Counted from the first letter of the stretch, positions 28,350 to 39,612 are shown. The stretch is 64,000 bases of DNA from Candidatus Altimarinota bacterium (GCA_002747975.1 PDRA01000020.1:35699-99698), one strand, 5' to 3'. The notes: generated by a model from the sequence alone, not told the origin. Numbers and translations are program-made.

Positions 28350-29396
28350 ATGACTCCTCTTTCAAATCAGAAACCGAGTAAACCAACTCCTCAAAAAGAG
28401 CAAAAAACTCCTGTTTCTGCAAAAAATGCTGCCGAAAAATGAGCGGCACCAAATACAAATGTAACACCGTGATGAAATATGATTTCAAAAATTACAGGCG
28501 CCTTCAAAAAAGATGCCAAAAAATCTGAAGTCAAACCATCAACGGAAAAAATTATTACAAAAAACACAAACTTTCTTAAATGAACCGATAAAAAAGATAA
28601 AAAAGAGGCTTTGTATAGTAATTTTTTTCAAAAAGGAAAAGATGGGAAAATCACTGTTTGACAAAGAAAGTCAAAAACACTTTTGGAATTTTTGACACAG
28701 ATTTTTGCTTTTATCACTCCAATAGTAGCACTTCTGACTATTTGAGCCCTAGTTCATGTTCTTATTAAATGACAAGAAACAAATGATTTTGCAGAAAATT
28801 TTCCAATTTTTTGTGGATACCTCAATAGTTGATTAAAATCTAACTGGGATACAGATTTTGATTGTAAAACAGTGGATATGGTACAAAAAGAGTACAAAGA
28901 AAAAAACAAAAAACAAGATGCTGCTATTGTGGATGTGCTTTCTTTTTATATTCCTGTCAAAGTTTCAGAAAACCTTCTCGATACTTCTCCTGAAAAAAAG
29001 TTTGTTGTCAATACTTTTAAAAACAAATCTGATATCAATGCTATTATCCAAAAGTTCAAAGAAATGACAGAATATTCTCAAAACTCTGGAAAGAAACATA
29101 TTGTTTGTACTGGAATTAATATAAAAGATGGTGACACACTTTCAACTCAGTGTAATGTGTATGGAATGAATATGTGAGATGATAGTCCTCTGAATTCAGC
29201 ACGAATCGAAGCGCTTAAATTTACAGAGTTCCTTGCTGATACGAATCGATCGCAATTTATACTCACTCACCCGCCAACGACCCTTACAACTGAAGAATAT
29301 ATACCAGGAAGTTCAGATGATGAATTCTTCTGATATGCTACTCGTACCAGTCTTCCAATCGCGGTCAAATATATTCCTTTTACTCCTAAAAACTAA
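28350..29396 (+). CDS. Membrane protein of the pilus cluster, 348 aa
   Basis: A long cytoplasmic N-terminus rich in Lys, Thr and Pro (about 125 residues) is followed by one membrane helix (IFAFITPIVALLTIGALVHV) and an external domain. That domain has four or more cysteines (IFCGYL, FDCKTV, HIVCTGIN, STQCNVYG). I do not recognise the domain. It is first in a same-strand run with a PilO-like protein, PilB and PilC, separated by a few bases from the next gene. An accessory role in pilus assembly, in the position of PilN or PilM, is inferred from context only. Confidence 0.6.
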
Positions 29397-29401
29397 TTAT
29401 T

Positions 29402-30601
29402 ATGCCAACAAATAATAAAAATGCAACAGCTCTTAAAGAGCGACTGACGTATGCACTTGTCGGACATATCTTCTTGATTATGGTCTCTGTATTGGCTCTT
29501 ATTCTCTATATTTTGCCAAAATTGGAAACAATTAATAAAAAAACTCAAGAGACAAATGAGAGTATTCATACCTATGAAGACACATATGAAAATGGAATTT
29601 CTACAGAAAAAATACTCTCTTTGACACAAAAAAATGTAAGAAAGCAAGATTTCCATATTCTTGTAAAAAATAATAAAAAAGCTGTTACACAGGTTATCAA
29701 GAAAAATGGACCGCAAAAAAAGTATCTTGACTGGCTCAATGAAGAGCTCAAAAATAGTGATGAAGATATGAAAAAACTTCAAATCATCAAGGCAAAAATG
29801 AATAGTATTATTCCAACACTTTCTCCTGCCTGAAAGATCATAGATGAAAAACATACCTCACTGAAGGATTATGTCACATTCATAGAAAATGAACTTCTTT
29901 CAAAATACAATGTAAAAAGTGATTCTCCAATCTCTATCGAAAAAGTAACCTACGCAAAAGATACGAAAAACTCTCCAATGGGAAATATCGGTTTTATAGA
30001 CATCAGCCTTCAATTTGAAGGAACAAACAAAAATATTTATGATTTTCTTGATTCTATTTACAAATTTGGAAATACAGAAATCCTCACTCAAACAGGAAGG
30101 GTTATCACATCTATCGATGAAGTTCCAGCTGTGATGAGTAACCCACTCGTAACAGTAGAATCACTTACTCTCAATAATGAAATCAATATTGATACTGATA
30201 AAACTAAGGAATTTGAAAACGCAGGAACTATTATTTTACGATTTTATGTTCGAGGTTCATCTCACAGTGATGCTCTCTTCCTCGCAAATGAAGTCAAGCT
30301 CCGAAAACAGAAACTCAAAAAAGAAGTAACCAGTCTTATTGAGCTTTGTGAAAAAGAAAAAATTCCATGTGATCAATCAACACAAGAAAAACTCGGAGCA
30401 TTTGATGCAAAATACAGTGAATTTTTGAGAATGGCACAAAGTGGAAAAATTGGAAAAACTACAAGCACCAGTACTATCAGTCAACTTGCCGAACAAATAC
30501 AAACACTACGAACATTTAATGATGAATTTACCACCGTATTTCAAATACTTATAAATGCAAAAAAATCCCTCAAAACAGAAGTTAATATACCAAAAAAATA
30601 A
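29402..30601 (+). CDS. PilO-like inner-membrane pilus assembly protein, 399 aa
   Basis: It has one N-terminal membrane helix (HIFLIMVSVLALILYILPKL), then a coiled coil (ETINKKTQETNESIHTYED). A PilO-like ferredoxin fold follows (NIGFIDISLQFEGTNKNIYD), with a second helical region near the C-terminus. The organisation (TM, coiled coil, alpha/beta domain) and the position directly before pilB and pilC support PilO of the alignment complex. It is longer than canonical PilO (about 200 residues). Only one TGA codon is present. Confidence 0.6.
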
Positions 30602-30632
30602 ATCTTTTTCTTAATTTGCTAATACCTTTTCT

Positions 30633-31898
30633 ATGTCCTCATCGATTGAAATCCTCAAACAACTCATGTATAAGGGTGAAAATATTGCCCGGATCTGTGA
30701 TCTTATTATTATTGGTGCGGTCGAAATTGGAAGTTCGGATATCCATGTAGAGCCTTTGACTCATATTGTACGTATTCGATACCGAGTTGATGGTGAGTTG
30801 CGGGAAATTCTCGAATACCAGCCATTTCTCCATCAGCAGATTATTGCTCGATTCAAAATCATGTCAAATCTTAAGATTGATGAAGCTCGTATTCCACAGG
30901 ATGGACGACTCTCTACAACCATTGAAAATAAATGACTTGATCTTCGTGTCTCTACCCTTCCTACCGTACACGGAGAAAAAATAGTGATGCGTATTGTTGA
31001 TAAAAGTAAAAAAATTCCACCCCTCGATGCTCTGGGTGTTGAATGAAATAATAGAGATATTCTTGAACGAGCCATTAATCTTCCAAATGGAATTATCCTC
31101 ACCAGTGGACCAACAGGAAGTGGTAAATCAACAACACTCTATTCTTGTCTTTCAAAACTCAACAAACCAAATGTCAATATCATGACCCTCGAAGATCCAG
31201 TGGAAAACCAAATTGATGGACTCAACCAATCACAGGTCTTCCCTGATATTGGATATACCTTTGCAAATGGCCTTCGTACTGCCCTCCGTCAGGATCCTGA
31301 TATTATTATGGTCGGTGAGATTCGTGACCACGATACTATCAATATTGCCATCGAAGCCGCTCTTACCGGTCATCTCGTGGTTTCTACCATCCATACCAAT
31401 TCAGCCGCTGAAACCATCACTCGTATGCTCAATATGGGAACACCATCATTTCTCCTGCCAGCAACAGTCAATGCGATTATCGCACAACGACTCGTACGAA
31501 AACTGTGTCCTCACTGTAAAAAGGCGATCCCAATGAACAAACTTCCGGCAGAAAGAAAGAAGACGGTACAACGAGCCATCAAGCAAACAACAAAACAAGA
31601 ACTCATCTCCCGAATTCCAAGTGAAGTCATACAAAACCCAACCTTCTATGAACCAGTTGGTTGTGATCAGTGTGATAAAATTGGGTACAAAGGACGAGTT
31701 GGTGTCTATGAAATCCTCGAAATTACCCCAAATATCAAGAAGATGATTATTGACTGAGCGAGCGCCACTATCATCAATGATGTCGCTATCAAAGATGGAA
31801 TGGTTTCTCTGGAACAAGATGGTATCATCAAGGCCCTTCAGTGACTGACTTCTCTTGAAGAAGTATATTCAGCTGCCAAAACAAATATCGTCGAATAA
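30633..31898 (+). CDS. pilB: Type IV pilus extension ATPase PilB/GspE, 421 aa
   Basis: This secretion-type hexameric ATPase drives pilus extension. Seen: ASSDIHVEP-like [20 protein letters not shown], Walker [10 protein letters not shown] (about residues 159-167), an Asp box ([17 protein letters not shown]), Walker B ([12 protein letters not shown]) and the His box ([11 protein letters not shown]). A zinc tetracysteine follows (CPHC from residue 292 and CDQC). The usual N-terminal MshEN/T2SSE_N domains are absent, so the protein is shorter than the typical 550-570 residues. pilC follows after 26 bases. Confidence 0.92.
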
Positions 31899-31924
31899 TT
31901 TTTATTTATTTTCTCTCAGATACT

Positions 31925-33082
31925 ATGCCTCAAACACAAAATTCACAAAACATCGTCATTCTTGATGTAGAATGAAAGGAAAAAATCGTAAAAAAAGAAT
32001 CGACCCTCCAATATTTGATCGGAATTGTACGAAAAACAGGAGCTATTTCCCTACGAGAAAAGGTTATATTCTTTCGATCGATGGCGACAATGGTCAATGC
32101 AAGTATGACTGTCTTAAAAGGACTTTCTGCACTTCGTCGACAGGAAAAAGTCCCAAACATGCAAAAATTTTATGATTTTATGATCGATCGTATTCAATCC
32201 GGATATATGATGAATGAGGCGCTTCGATCGTATTATGGAAACTTTACTGACGCAGAATGTTCAATAGTAGAAGCTGGTGAAAAAACAGGGCGACTCAATG
32301 AGTCACTTCTGCAAATTGCTGATCAAACAGAAAAAATAGAATCAATCAATCGAAAGGTCAAATGAGCGATGACCTACCCTATTGTTCTTGTTATTGGTAT
32401 GATAGGAGTCGTTTCCATTCTCTTAATCAAGGTGGTACCAACACTCGTTACTTTCTTCTGAGAAGAGGAAAAGCTTCCATGAACCACGCAACTTATTCTC
32501 AAAATATCTCGGTTCTTAGCAAGCTATTGGATTATTATTTTGATAGGAATTTTTATATTTTATATGTTTGTAGCGGTCTGGAGACGATCAAAAAATGGAA
32601 AGTACCATTTTGATAAAATTCTTATCAATATCCCAGCATTTGGAGGAATTATTCGAAAGGTTATTCTCTCACGATTTGCTCGAGTCTTTTCGAATCTTAT
32701 TGGAAGTGGTGTCTCGGTTATTGAGTCGATACGAATCACCTCTGATGCCGTTGGAAACGAAGTGTATAGGCAAAGAATTCTTCTCCTTCGTGAAGATGTT
32801 AAAAGTGGTATGAAGATGGCAGAGTCTCTTGATAGTGATCCTCTCTTCCCAGACTTACTTGTCGCTATGCTTCGAGTCGGTGAAGACACGGCGCAAGTTG
32901 AAAATACTGTTATTAAAATTGCTGAATTTTATGATGAAGAGGTCGACCTTTCAATCAACAAAATCCAAACTCTTGTAGAGCCAATTATTATGGTTCTGAT
33001 GGGTGCTATTATCGCATTTATTGCTATTGGTGTCTACCAACCAATGATGGAACTTGGAAACACTATTGGACAAAATTCATAA
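31925..33082 (+). CDS. pilC: Type IV pilus inner-membrane platform protein PilC/GspF, 385 aa
   Basis: PilC is the rotor-like inner-membrane platform that PilB acts on. Two T2SSF domains are visible: FFRSMATMVNASMTVLKGLS and the repeat FARVFSNLIGSGVSVIESIR. Each precedes a hydrophobic helix (YPIVLVIGMIGVVSILLIKV, YWIIILIGIFIFYMFVAVW, VLMGAIIAFIAIGVYQPM). The LRVGEDTAQVENTVIKIAEF motif is typical. Four TGA codons are glycine. It is the last gene of the pilus run, followed by a terminator. Confidence 0.92.
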
Positions 33083-33085
33083 TTT

Positions 33086-33100
33086 CATACTTTTCATACT
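33086..33100. repeat. Copy of dispersed 15-mer CATACTTTTCATACT
   Basis: One of five copies of the same 15-mer in this window (others at 10229, 26665, 41199 and 47969). This one and the copy at 41199 lie directly after a stop codon. Confidence 0.8.
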
Positions 33101-33104
33101 TTTA

Positions 33105-33134
33105 TAAAAGTCTCAATTTTTTGAGACTTTTATT
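33105..33134 (+). terminator. Terminator after pilC
   Basis: AAAAGTCTCA-ATTTTT-TGAGACTTTTATT, a strong A/T-flanked hairpin. Confidence 0.85.
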
Positions 33135-33194
33135 GCAAATAATTCTTTTTTTGATATACTTAAGCTGTTGTTTATTTTTTAATATTGTTTTGCT

Positions 33195-34391
33195 ATGAAT
33201 AGCGAGCTTATCAACTGGAGTAAAAAAATAGGTATCCTCCTGTGATTTCTTGTGCTTGGATATATATTCTACATTTCTCGTTGAATTATTTCTCTTCTTG
33301 TCATTGCAGGATTTATTACCTTTCTTATCGTCCCTCTCGTCGAAAAGTGGAAGAAGTATAAAATTCCAGAATGGCTCACGATTATTTTTGTTTACTGTGT
33401 TCTCTTAATAATTTTTATTATTACCGTATGAACACTCCTTCCAATTATTATCACATACATTTCAAAAGGAATTACCGCCATCACACAATGGGCACAAAGC
33501 GCGCAAACCGTATATCAAAATGAGGGAATTGCTGGTTTTCATCTTCATCCCTATATTGAGCAAACGATTTCTCATATTATCCAACCAGAAAATATAGGAA
33601 ATATCCTTAAATTTATTCAAGAAAACTCCAACAGTATTCAAAGCTTTCTTACATCGCAAGTTTCTCATGTTACAGCCGGAAGTGTGAGTATTATCTGAAG
33701 TGTGGGTTGAGCTCTCACTCAAATTGTATTTATCGGTATTGCCAGTTTTTTTATGGTACTAGAGAGAAAAAATATTGCAATTCTTTTTCTCGACATACTT
33801 CCAAAAGATGGATGACTCTATCTCAAAAGGCATTTTACTCAAATGCAAAAAGTATGTAATTCTTGGATCAAAGCAACCATGCTCCTTTCATTGACAATAT
33901 TCACCATGACCTACCTCTGACTGACTCTTATCAATTGGATATTTTGATTTGGAATAGAGAGTGTGATGAGTCTTGCTATTATTAGTGGTATTATGGAATT
34001 TATTCCCTACATTGGACCTATCCTTGCCCTTGTCCCTGCTCTCATCATTGGTATCGGAACCAGCTGGGATGCAGCACTTGTCATCCTTATTTTGTATCTG
34101 ATTATCCAGCAACTTGAGGGAAATATCTTCGTACCACTTATCATGAGTCGAAACCTTGATATATCACCGCTCTTTGTATTTGTCATTATGCTTTTTGGTG
34201 GAGCCATTGGTGGTATCCTCGGTATTATTGTCGCTATCCCAATTGCTGGGGTGATCAAGATATTTTATAGTGATTTTCATGCCAAACGAAAAACTCGATT
34301 TCGATATGGAATCGATTATGATAAAAAAAATCCACCAAAAAAAAGCAACAATACCGCACAACGAAAGAGACAAAGACAAAAACAGGGATAA
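33195..34391 (+). CDS. AI-2E family transporter (PerM/YdiK type), 398 aa
   Basis: This polytopic membrane protein has about eight hydrophobic helices. Family signatures are an N-terminal helix with SLLVIAGFITFLIVPLVEKW, the middle GGLYLKRHFTQMQKVCNSWI and the highly conserved SGIMEFIPYIGPILALVPAL. It also has QLEGNIFVPLIMSRNLDISP and GILGIIVAIPIAGVIK. The transported solute is uncertain for the family; sodium/proton exchange and small-molecule export have been proposed. The basic C-terminal tail (KKNPPKKSNNTAQRKRQRQK) is cytoplasmic. Its stop is followed by a bidirectional terminator. Confidence 0.88.
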
Positions 34392-34414
34392 TAGTATTTT
34401 GAATATATACATAG

Positions 34415-34450
34415 AAAAAAGTATGAGTGAAAAAATACTCATACTTTTTT
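34415..34450. terminator. Bidirectional terminator
   Basis: AAAAAAGTATGAGT-GAAAAA-TACTCATACTTTTTT separates the convergent AI-2E transporter and PH-like genes. Confidence 0.85.
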
Positions 34451-34476
34451 ATCAGACTCTTTTGAGCTGCAAAAGC

Positions 34477-35484
34477 CTACCGCAACACATCTCTGATTTT
34501 TTCCCTTGTATCAAGTGCATGACGAGACGATCCATTCCTTTGAGAGTGTGATACACGAGAAAATTTTTCTCCTTTTACACGAGGTTTTTTCTGCTGGGAT
34601 AGTTGAGAAGATACCGCTTTTCACTGTTTCTTGAGGAGATTCTCTTCACGCATCACAAGAAGTTTTTGAATTTTTGAAACAACATTATTTGGATCGGTAA
34701 TGAAATTCATTTTCATCACTCCCATCATAGCCGTATCCCCTTCCGTAAGAATATCAATATTTCCATAATTAAAAAAACTTGCTATTTTTCCTGGAAACTG
34801 AGCTCGCACAGTCTTAATTTTATCGCTATCAAGGGTTTGAGTATCAGAGAGAACACCAGTTTGATTGATAAAAAATATTTTTCATGGAATAACAATATTG
34901 TAGTCCATCTCAAGATCTATCATCTTTTTTCTGTATCGACCAAGCAAAACAAACTCGATCACAATAACAACAGAATCAAGAATTAAAAGCCAAAAATGTT
35001 CGGTAAGATCTTGACGAAAGGCAAAAACAAGCGAAAGCTCTAAAAAAAATAAGATAGTGAGAACCAGTTGATTGGTAAGAGACCAATTAAAAAAATTGAT
35101 AAAGTATATATCTCACTGATTGACCTGGTTCTTGACTTTCTCCATATCAGTATAGATAGTCGGCGTTCCATGTATTCTCCGGAAATATCGAATATAGAAA
35201 AACGATGAAAAAATCAAGATTCAGCCCATCAAAATATTTCCTATAATAATGGTGAACTTAATCGATGCAAGCTCAATACTACTGGCTGCAAACCAAACAC
35301 TCATCATACCCATCAAAAAAACAAGTAACGGCATCCACAAAACAAAAAGAATGAAAATCCACGAACGTTTGATGAGCATAATATGCCGATATCCCATATC
35401 AGTAATACGATCAATCAAAGAAATTTCAGAATGAATTGAAAACGACTTAAAAAGCCAACTATAAATTTTATGAAATGGGAGCAT
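34477..35484 (-). CDS. Membrane protein with PH-like domain, 335 aa
   Basis: There are two pairs of hydrophobic helices (WIFILFVLWMPLLVFLMGMM and the FTIIIGNILMG...IFSSFF region; then FNWSLTNQLVLTILFFLELS and LLILDSVVIVIEFVLLGRY). A soluble segment follows that looks like a bacterial PH-type domain (YNIVIPGKIFFINQTGVLSD, SFFNYGNIDILTEGD, DPNNVVSKIQKLL). The C-terminal tail is basic and ends REKIRDVLR. The domain call rests on the G-x-DI pattern of bPH2-like proteins and is moderate. Function unknown, and it is not obviously in an operon with its neighbours. Confidence 0.6.
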
Positions 35485-35555
35485 AATAAAAAAATATATC
35501 CATGCCTCATATTATATATATTTCTCAAAAATATTCAAGGTATTTTTAGGAAAAC

Positions 35556-36092
35556 CTATGTATCATAAATAGTTTTCTCGATTTTTACAGCCATTCATCA
35601 TTTCTCACTCTTACTAAAATCAAGAGAATCAACAAGTTTCTTTGTGATCAAGAAAAGTCATCTTCATCGCTTATTCATATAGAGTTTTTTATTCTTTTCA
35701 GCTTCTTTTTTTGCTTTATCAACATTGTTTTGAGCCTCACTGCAATCTCAGGTACCATTGCCAGTATCATGCACTTCAAATCTAATAAAAAAATGTCCTT
35801 CTTTATTGTTTCACGCCTCTATCTTACAGGTATTTTCATCTCATTTTTTACTTCCATGTTCTATCGAATTATTAATAAGTTCATCGATAATAAGGATAAA
35901 CCTTCATCGCCATTTTTTTGATATAGAATAATGATCAAATAACTCTCCTATCATATCACGAATAATTTTTGACATAGAAAAATCAGCCGGAAAGTCAATA
36001 ATACATTGTACCCAACTATCATTTCGTATGATTCGGCGAAAAGATTCCATCGCTTCATCATAACTCATATGAGCAAGAGAAATGTGTTTCAT
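35556..36092 (-). CDS. RsbW-like HATPase (anti-sigma factor / serine kinase), 178 aa
   Basis: The GHKL ATPase boxes are visible: N box DELINNSIEHGSK, G1-like DTGNGTGDC and a G2-like RGRLFLITKKLVDSLDF. These order as in the HATPase_c_2 domain of RsbW/SpoIIAB, which bind a sigma factor and phosphorylate a STAS partner. The N-terminal segment (MKHISLAHMSYDEAMESFRR) fits the family's first strand and helix. About eight TGA codons, several inside the ATP lid, are glycine, so the gene is invisible under the standard code. A GTG start at 36113 would add seven residues. The STAS protein at 25519 is a plausible partner. Confidence 0.75.
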
Positions 36093-36150
36093 AATGAGAA
36101 ATTTGATACTCACTCTTATGATATCATATTTTTCTCAAAAAAGCAAATAA

Positions 36151-36178
36151 AAAAACTTCCCTTTCGGAAAGTTTTTTT
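36151..36178 (-). terminator. Terminator of the HU gene
   Basis: On the minus strand AACTTTCC-GAAA-GGGAAGTT is followed by seven T. Confidence 0.85.
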
Positions 36179-36196
36179 CAAGAAAAAGAAAAGATT

Positions 36197-36469
36197 CTAT
36201 TGAATTCCTTCTTTAAGAGTTTTACCAGCTCGGAAAACTGGAGTTTTTGTAGCACCAATTCGGATTTTTTCACCAGTTTTTGGATTGACTCCGTTTCGAG
36301 CCGCTCGGTGAGATACTTTCCAAGCTCCAAATCCAGTGACATTAACTTCACCGTCTTTTTTAAGCTCACCTGTTACAACATCAATCATAGCAGTAAGTGC
36401 TTTTGTTACAGCGTCTTGGCTAAGTCCAGCTTTTGCTGCAACTGCTTTAATAAAGTCCTGTTTTTTCAT
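36197..36469 (-). CDS. hup: DNA-binding protein HU, 90 aa
   Basis: HU is a small nucleoid protein that bends DNA. The whole family profile is present: MKKQDFIKAVAAKAGLSQDA, the helical dimer core, the RNGVNPKTGEKIRIGATKTP DNA-binding arm and FRAGKTLKEGI at the end. Length is exactly typical. It has its own promoter and terminator, as expected for an abundant protein. No TGA codon is used. Confidence 0.96.
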   Translation of the reverse strand: MKKQDFIKAVAAKAGLSQDAVTKALTAMIDVVTGELKKDGEVNVTGFGAWKVSHRAARNGVNPKTGEKIRIGATKTPVFRAGKTLKEGIQ

Positions 36470-36503
36470 AAAACGAAAGGGTTAAAAAATAAAGGACAGC
36501 CCT

Positions 36504-36531
36504 ATTATAACAAGAGTTTCGCGGATTGCAA
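36504..36531 (-). promoter_or_regulatory. Promoter of the HU gene
   Basis: On the minus strand TTGCAA and TATAAT are 16 bp apart; transcription starts near 36497, leaving a leader of about 28 bases. Confidence 0.8.
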
Positions 36532-36573
36532 AACTTTTTAGCAGTTTTTTGTCTTTACCCAAACAATACATAC

Positions 36574-36600
36574 AAAAAAATCCCTTAAATAAGGGAAAAC
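36574..36600 (-). terminator. Terminator after the murE-mraY genes
   Basis: On the minus strand TTTTCCCTTATTTAAGGGA is followed by seven T, about 90 bases past the mraY stop. Confidence 0.7.
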
Positions 36601-36687
36601 TAAAAATTAAGAAAATAAGTATAATCGAGGAAATAAACAATGATTTTCTCTCAAAAACGAGGAAGAACTGTATACAAAAATGATACA

Positions 36688-37587
36688 CTAATACATTCTC
36701 ATAACCGCCAAAATAATACCAATCACAGCTGATACCATTCCAAGCAGCCAGAGTCGCATTACAATGGTTTCTTCACTCCATCCAATGGCTTCAAGATGAT
36801 GATGAAATGGAGCAATACGAAACACTTTTTTTCCTTTTCGCATTTTCTTGTTGCTCCCAGGGAAAGCGATCAAACATCACCCATAAATACCTGTGCAGGA
36901 TGCACATTGAACCACAAAAACGCCATCAAGGTTCCAGCAATAATCATACAAAAGGCTGATAAAATATACATTCCTTGCATATAAGTAATACCTCAATATG
37001 CCAAATATTGAAACAGGAGAAGTCCACCAGCCAGTCCATCAAGTCAGTCAGTTAGATTTACACTATTGGCAGCCGAAATAATCACAAAGACAAATAATAC
37101 CACGTAAAATATGCTAATATTGATATCTCCAAAGAAAGGAAGATGTACACTTGAATACCCAAGTTTTACATAAAACCAATAGGCTCATACCAATGAAAAA
37201 AGTATAAGAAGTACCATCTTCACACGAGCAGAAAGTCCTTTTGTGCGGCCAATTTCACGAATATTTAAATAGTCATCAACGAGTCCTATCAATCCGACAG
37301 CTACAAGCGTAAAAATAACTAAATAGGTCTCGCTCCGACTCCAAAGACTGTTTTGAAAACCAAAACCATAGTGTTCAAGCGTATACTGTGAAAAAATCTG
37401 AGCAAGCAGAGAAATAATAACCATCATAACCACGATAAAATTCCTCGGCCTTTCATACCAATCATTGACTGCGAATATTTTTACCACACCGCAGAGAAAC
37501 TAAGAGTCGTATGCCATATGGCATAATAAAAAGTGTGATAACAAAAGAAAAAATAAGGGCACAAAGAATAAAAACAAAATGAGTCAT
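36688..37587 (-). pseudogene. mraY: Phospho-MurNAc-pentapeptide transferase MraY, two frame breaks
   Basis: MraY makes lipid I at the inner membrane. Three segments in different frames match it in order. The N-terminus MTHFVFILCALIFSFVITLF...RCGKNIRSQG starts at 37587. The middle segment runs from FIVVMMVIISLLAQ through SANSVNLTDGLDGLAGG-like AANSVNLTDGLDGLAGG and [17 protein letters not shown]. The C-terminus is GKKVFRIAPFHHHLEAIGW...AVMRMY. At the first break (about 37470) the GTPTMGG motif is missing; at the second (about 36850) some 40 residues including a membrane helix are missing. Total length of about 300 codons compares with the usual 320-360. Either the gene is decaying or the assembly lost bases. 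It lies 15 bases after murE. Confidence 0.75.
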
Positions 37588-37602
37588 ATGAGAAAAATTT
37601 TT

Positions 37603-38928
37603 TTAAAGGTTTGGAATAATAAATCGGTCAATTTCAGAAAGAGTTTCTTGGATAGCTTTCTTATCATTCCAAGGAATTGGTCCATCTTGTGTTACCTGAA
37701 CACTCTCTGATCCTTTTCCAGCGACAATAAGCGCATCATTTTTCTTGAGCATAAGAAGTGCAGTACGAATAGCATCAGCTCGAGATGGGATAATCCAAAA
37801 GTTTTTTCCCTCTTTTCGGTCAATTCCCTCGACAATTTCTCGAATAATCTTAAGAGAGTCCTCCGTATACGTGTCATCATCCGTGACAATACATACATCG
37901 GCAAGCTCATCGACAACCTTTCACATAAGCGGTCGTTTGCTTGTATCTCTATCTCCTGTCGCTCCAAAAACCACAAATACTCGATTGGTTCCCTCTATTT
38001 TTTTGACGGTTTCTATCACATTTTTCAGAGATTCCTGCGTATGAGCATAGTCAACAAAAATTCGAACTCATCGATTATTTTTCACCTCTTCAAATCGTCC
38101 TGGAACAGTATCAAATTCAGAGACAACTTTTTTGATAATATCAATGCTAACATGCTGACTCATAAGAACTGAAACCGCACACAGTATATTATAGACATTG
38201 AACTCTCCATAGAGACGAGTCGAAAGATGAAACCGATCTGATGGCATCACTACATCAAAATCAAGCGATCCCATATGAGAGACGATATTCTGTGCTCAGA
38301 TTTGAGCATTTTTCCCAAGTCCAACAGTGTAGAGATTATCAAATACAATATCTTTTGAAGTGAAAACATCGGCATAGGGTGAATCGACATTGACAACACC
38401 AATTTTTCGAACTCATTTATGAATTCCATACTGATAGAGTCGCTTGAATAAAAGAAGTTTTGTGTTGACATAGTTCTCCATAGTGCCATGAAGATCAAGA
38501 TGATCATGTGAAATATTTGTAAGAACTGCCCCGTCGTAGTGAAGACCGTGTACCCTATGAAAGTAGAGCGCATGACTCGAGGTTTCGACGATAAGATACG
38601 TGCAGCCTGCTGATTTTGCTTTTCTGATAAATTTCCACATTTTAAATGGATCAGCTGAGGTCATCTTGGTATTATTTTCTTGTCTTTGACCCGCAATCGA
38701 AACAGTCGAAGTCGAAAAAAGTGCAACCGTATGCCCAGCAGCTTCAAGTCCATCGAGAATAAGACTGCACGTTGTTGTTTTTCCTTTTGTTCCCGTTACA
38801 CCGATCACAATCATATCTTTTGCTGGATTACCAGAAATCCAATACGCAATAACTCCACGTATATAGTGATAGGTCACTCGAAAGGGACTTCGAAGTGGAA
38901 CGATCTTTCGTAATATCTTTTTTATCAT
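37603..38928 (-). CDS. murE: Mur ligase, MurE-like (UDP-MurNAc-tripeptide synthetase), short form, 441 aa
   Basis: It adds the third amino acid to the UDP-MurNAc stem. Visible: P-loop IGVTGTKGKTTT (about residues 42-53), SIAGQRQENNTKMTSADPF, the SSHAL motif (VETSSHALYFHRVHGL), TNISHDHLDLHG and GEFNVYNILCAVS. The C-terminal domain has VDYAHTQESLKNVIE and VFGATGDRDTSKRP, with the late DALIVAGKGSE. The usual N-terminal substrate domain of about 90 residues is replaced by a short hydrophobic-basic segment (MIKKILRKIVPLRSPFRVTY). Substrate (Lys or meso-DAP) is uncertain; the DNPR motif expected for DAP is not apparent. mraY follows directly. Confidence 0.85.
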
Positions 38929-39015
38929 AAAAATAAATTATAACTCTTGAATTTTACGAAAAAATGATTACTATTCAAATGAAATTTTTACTTTTTTTCC
39001 TTTTTGTTCTTTTTT

Positions 39016-39564
39016 ATGAAAAAACTTCAACTCGAAATCGGCACAGGCAACAAGATACTGCGGACTTTATCCCAAGAAGTCAAACCACACGAATTTGCCG
39101 AGTACAAAAATTTTGCAAATGCTATGCTCAAATACGTCAAAAATCCAAAAAACCGTGCTGTTGGACTGGCTGCACCACAAGTTGGGGTCAATAAGAGGAT
39201 TTTTGTCGCTGCGCTGATGGATGACTACAGTGATACGGATTTTCGAGTCCTCATCATGATCAATCCTGTTGTCACAATTCATGGGACAGATATCCTAGAA
39301 GACGAAGAGTGATGTCTTTCGCTGCCATGAGAAGCTGGGACTGTCAAACGATGGAAATCTCTGACGATAGAATTTCAGGATATTGGGCAAAAAAAGTATT
39401 CTCTTGATTTGGTTGGGCTTTCTGCTCGAATTATTCAGCATGAATTCGATCATATCAATGGACTCCTCTATCAAGATAGAATGGAGGAAAATAAAGAAAA
39501 AATCCCACTTGAAACCATCACACGAGAAGAACAAATTGCATTTCTCAAAAAGAAAAAAATATAA
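39016..39564 (+). CDS. def: Peptide deformylase, 182 aa
   Basis: It removes the formyl group from N-terminal Met of new proteins. All three active-site motifs are present: GLAAPQVG, EGCLSLPG and HEFDHINGLLYQDR, which supply the Gln, Cys and two His metal ligands plus the catalytic Glu. The glycine of EGC and that of LPG are both TGA, which is some of the strongest local evidence for the altered code. Length is typical. It is transcribed divergently from murE. Confidence 0.95.
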
Positions 39565-39588
39565 AAAACCAGCAAATATTTTTGCTGG
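39563..39588 (-). terminator. Terminator for the minus-strand gene at 39613
   Basis: CCAGCAAA-TATT-TTTGCTGG with six T on the minus strand. It also sits directly at the def stop and may work weakly in the other direction. Confidence 0.7.
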
Positions 39589-39612
39589 CAGTATCAAGAA
39601 TGCTCTACCATT

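Noticed and set aside
36840-37480. Introns or inteins explaining the mraY breaks
   Set aside because: At both breaks sequence is missing rather than added, so splicing cannot restore the protein.
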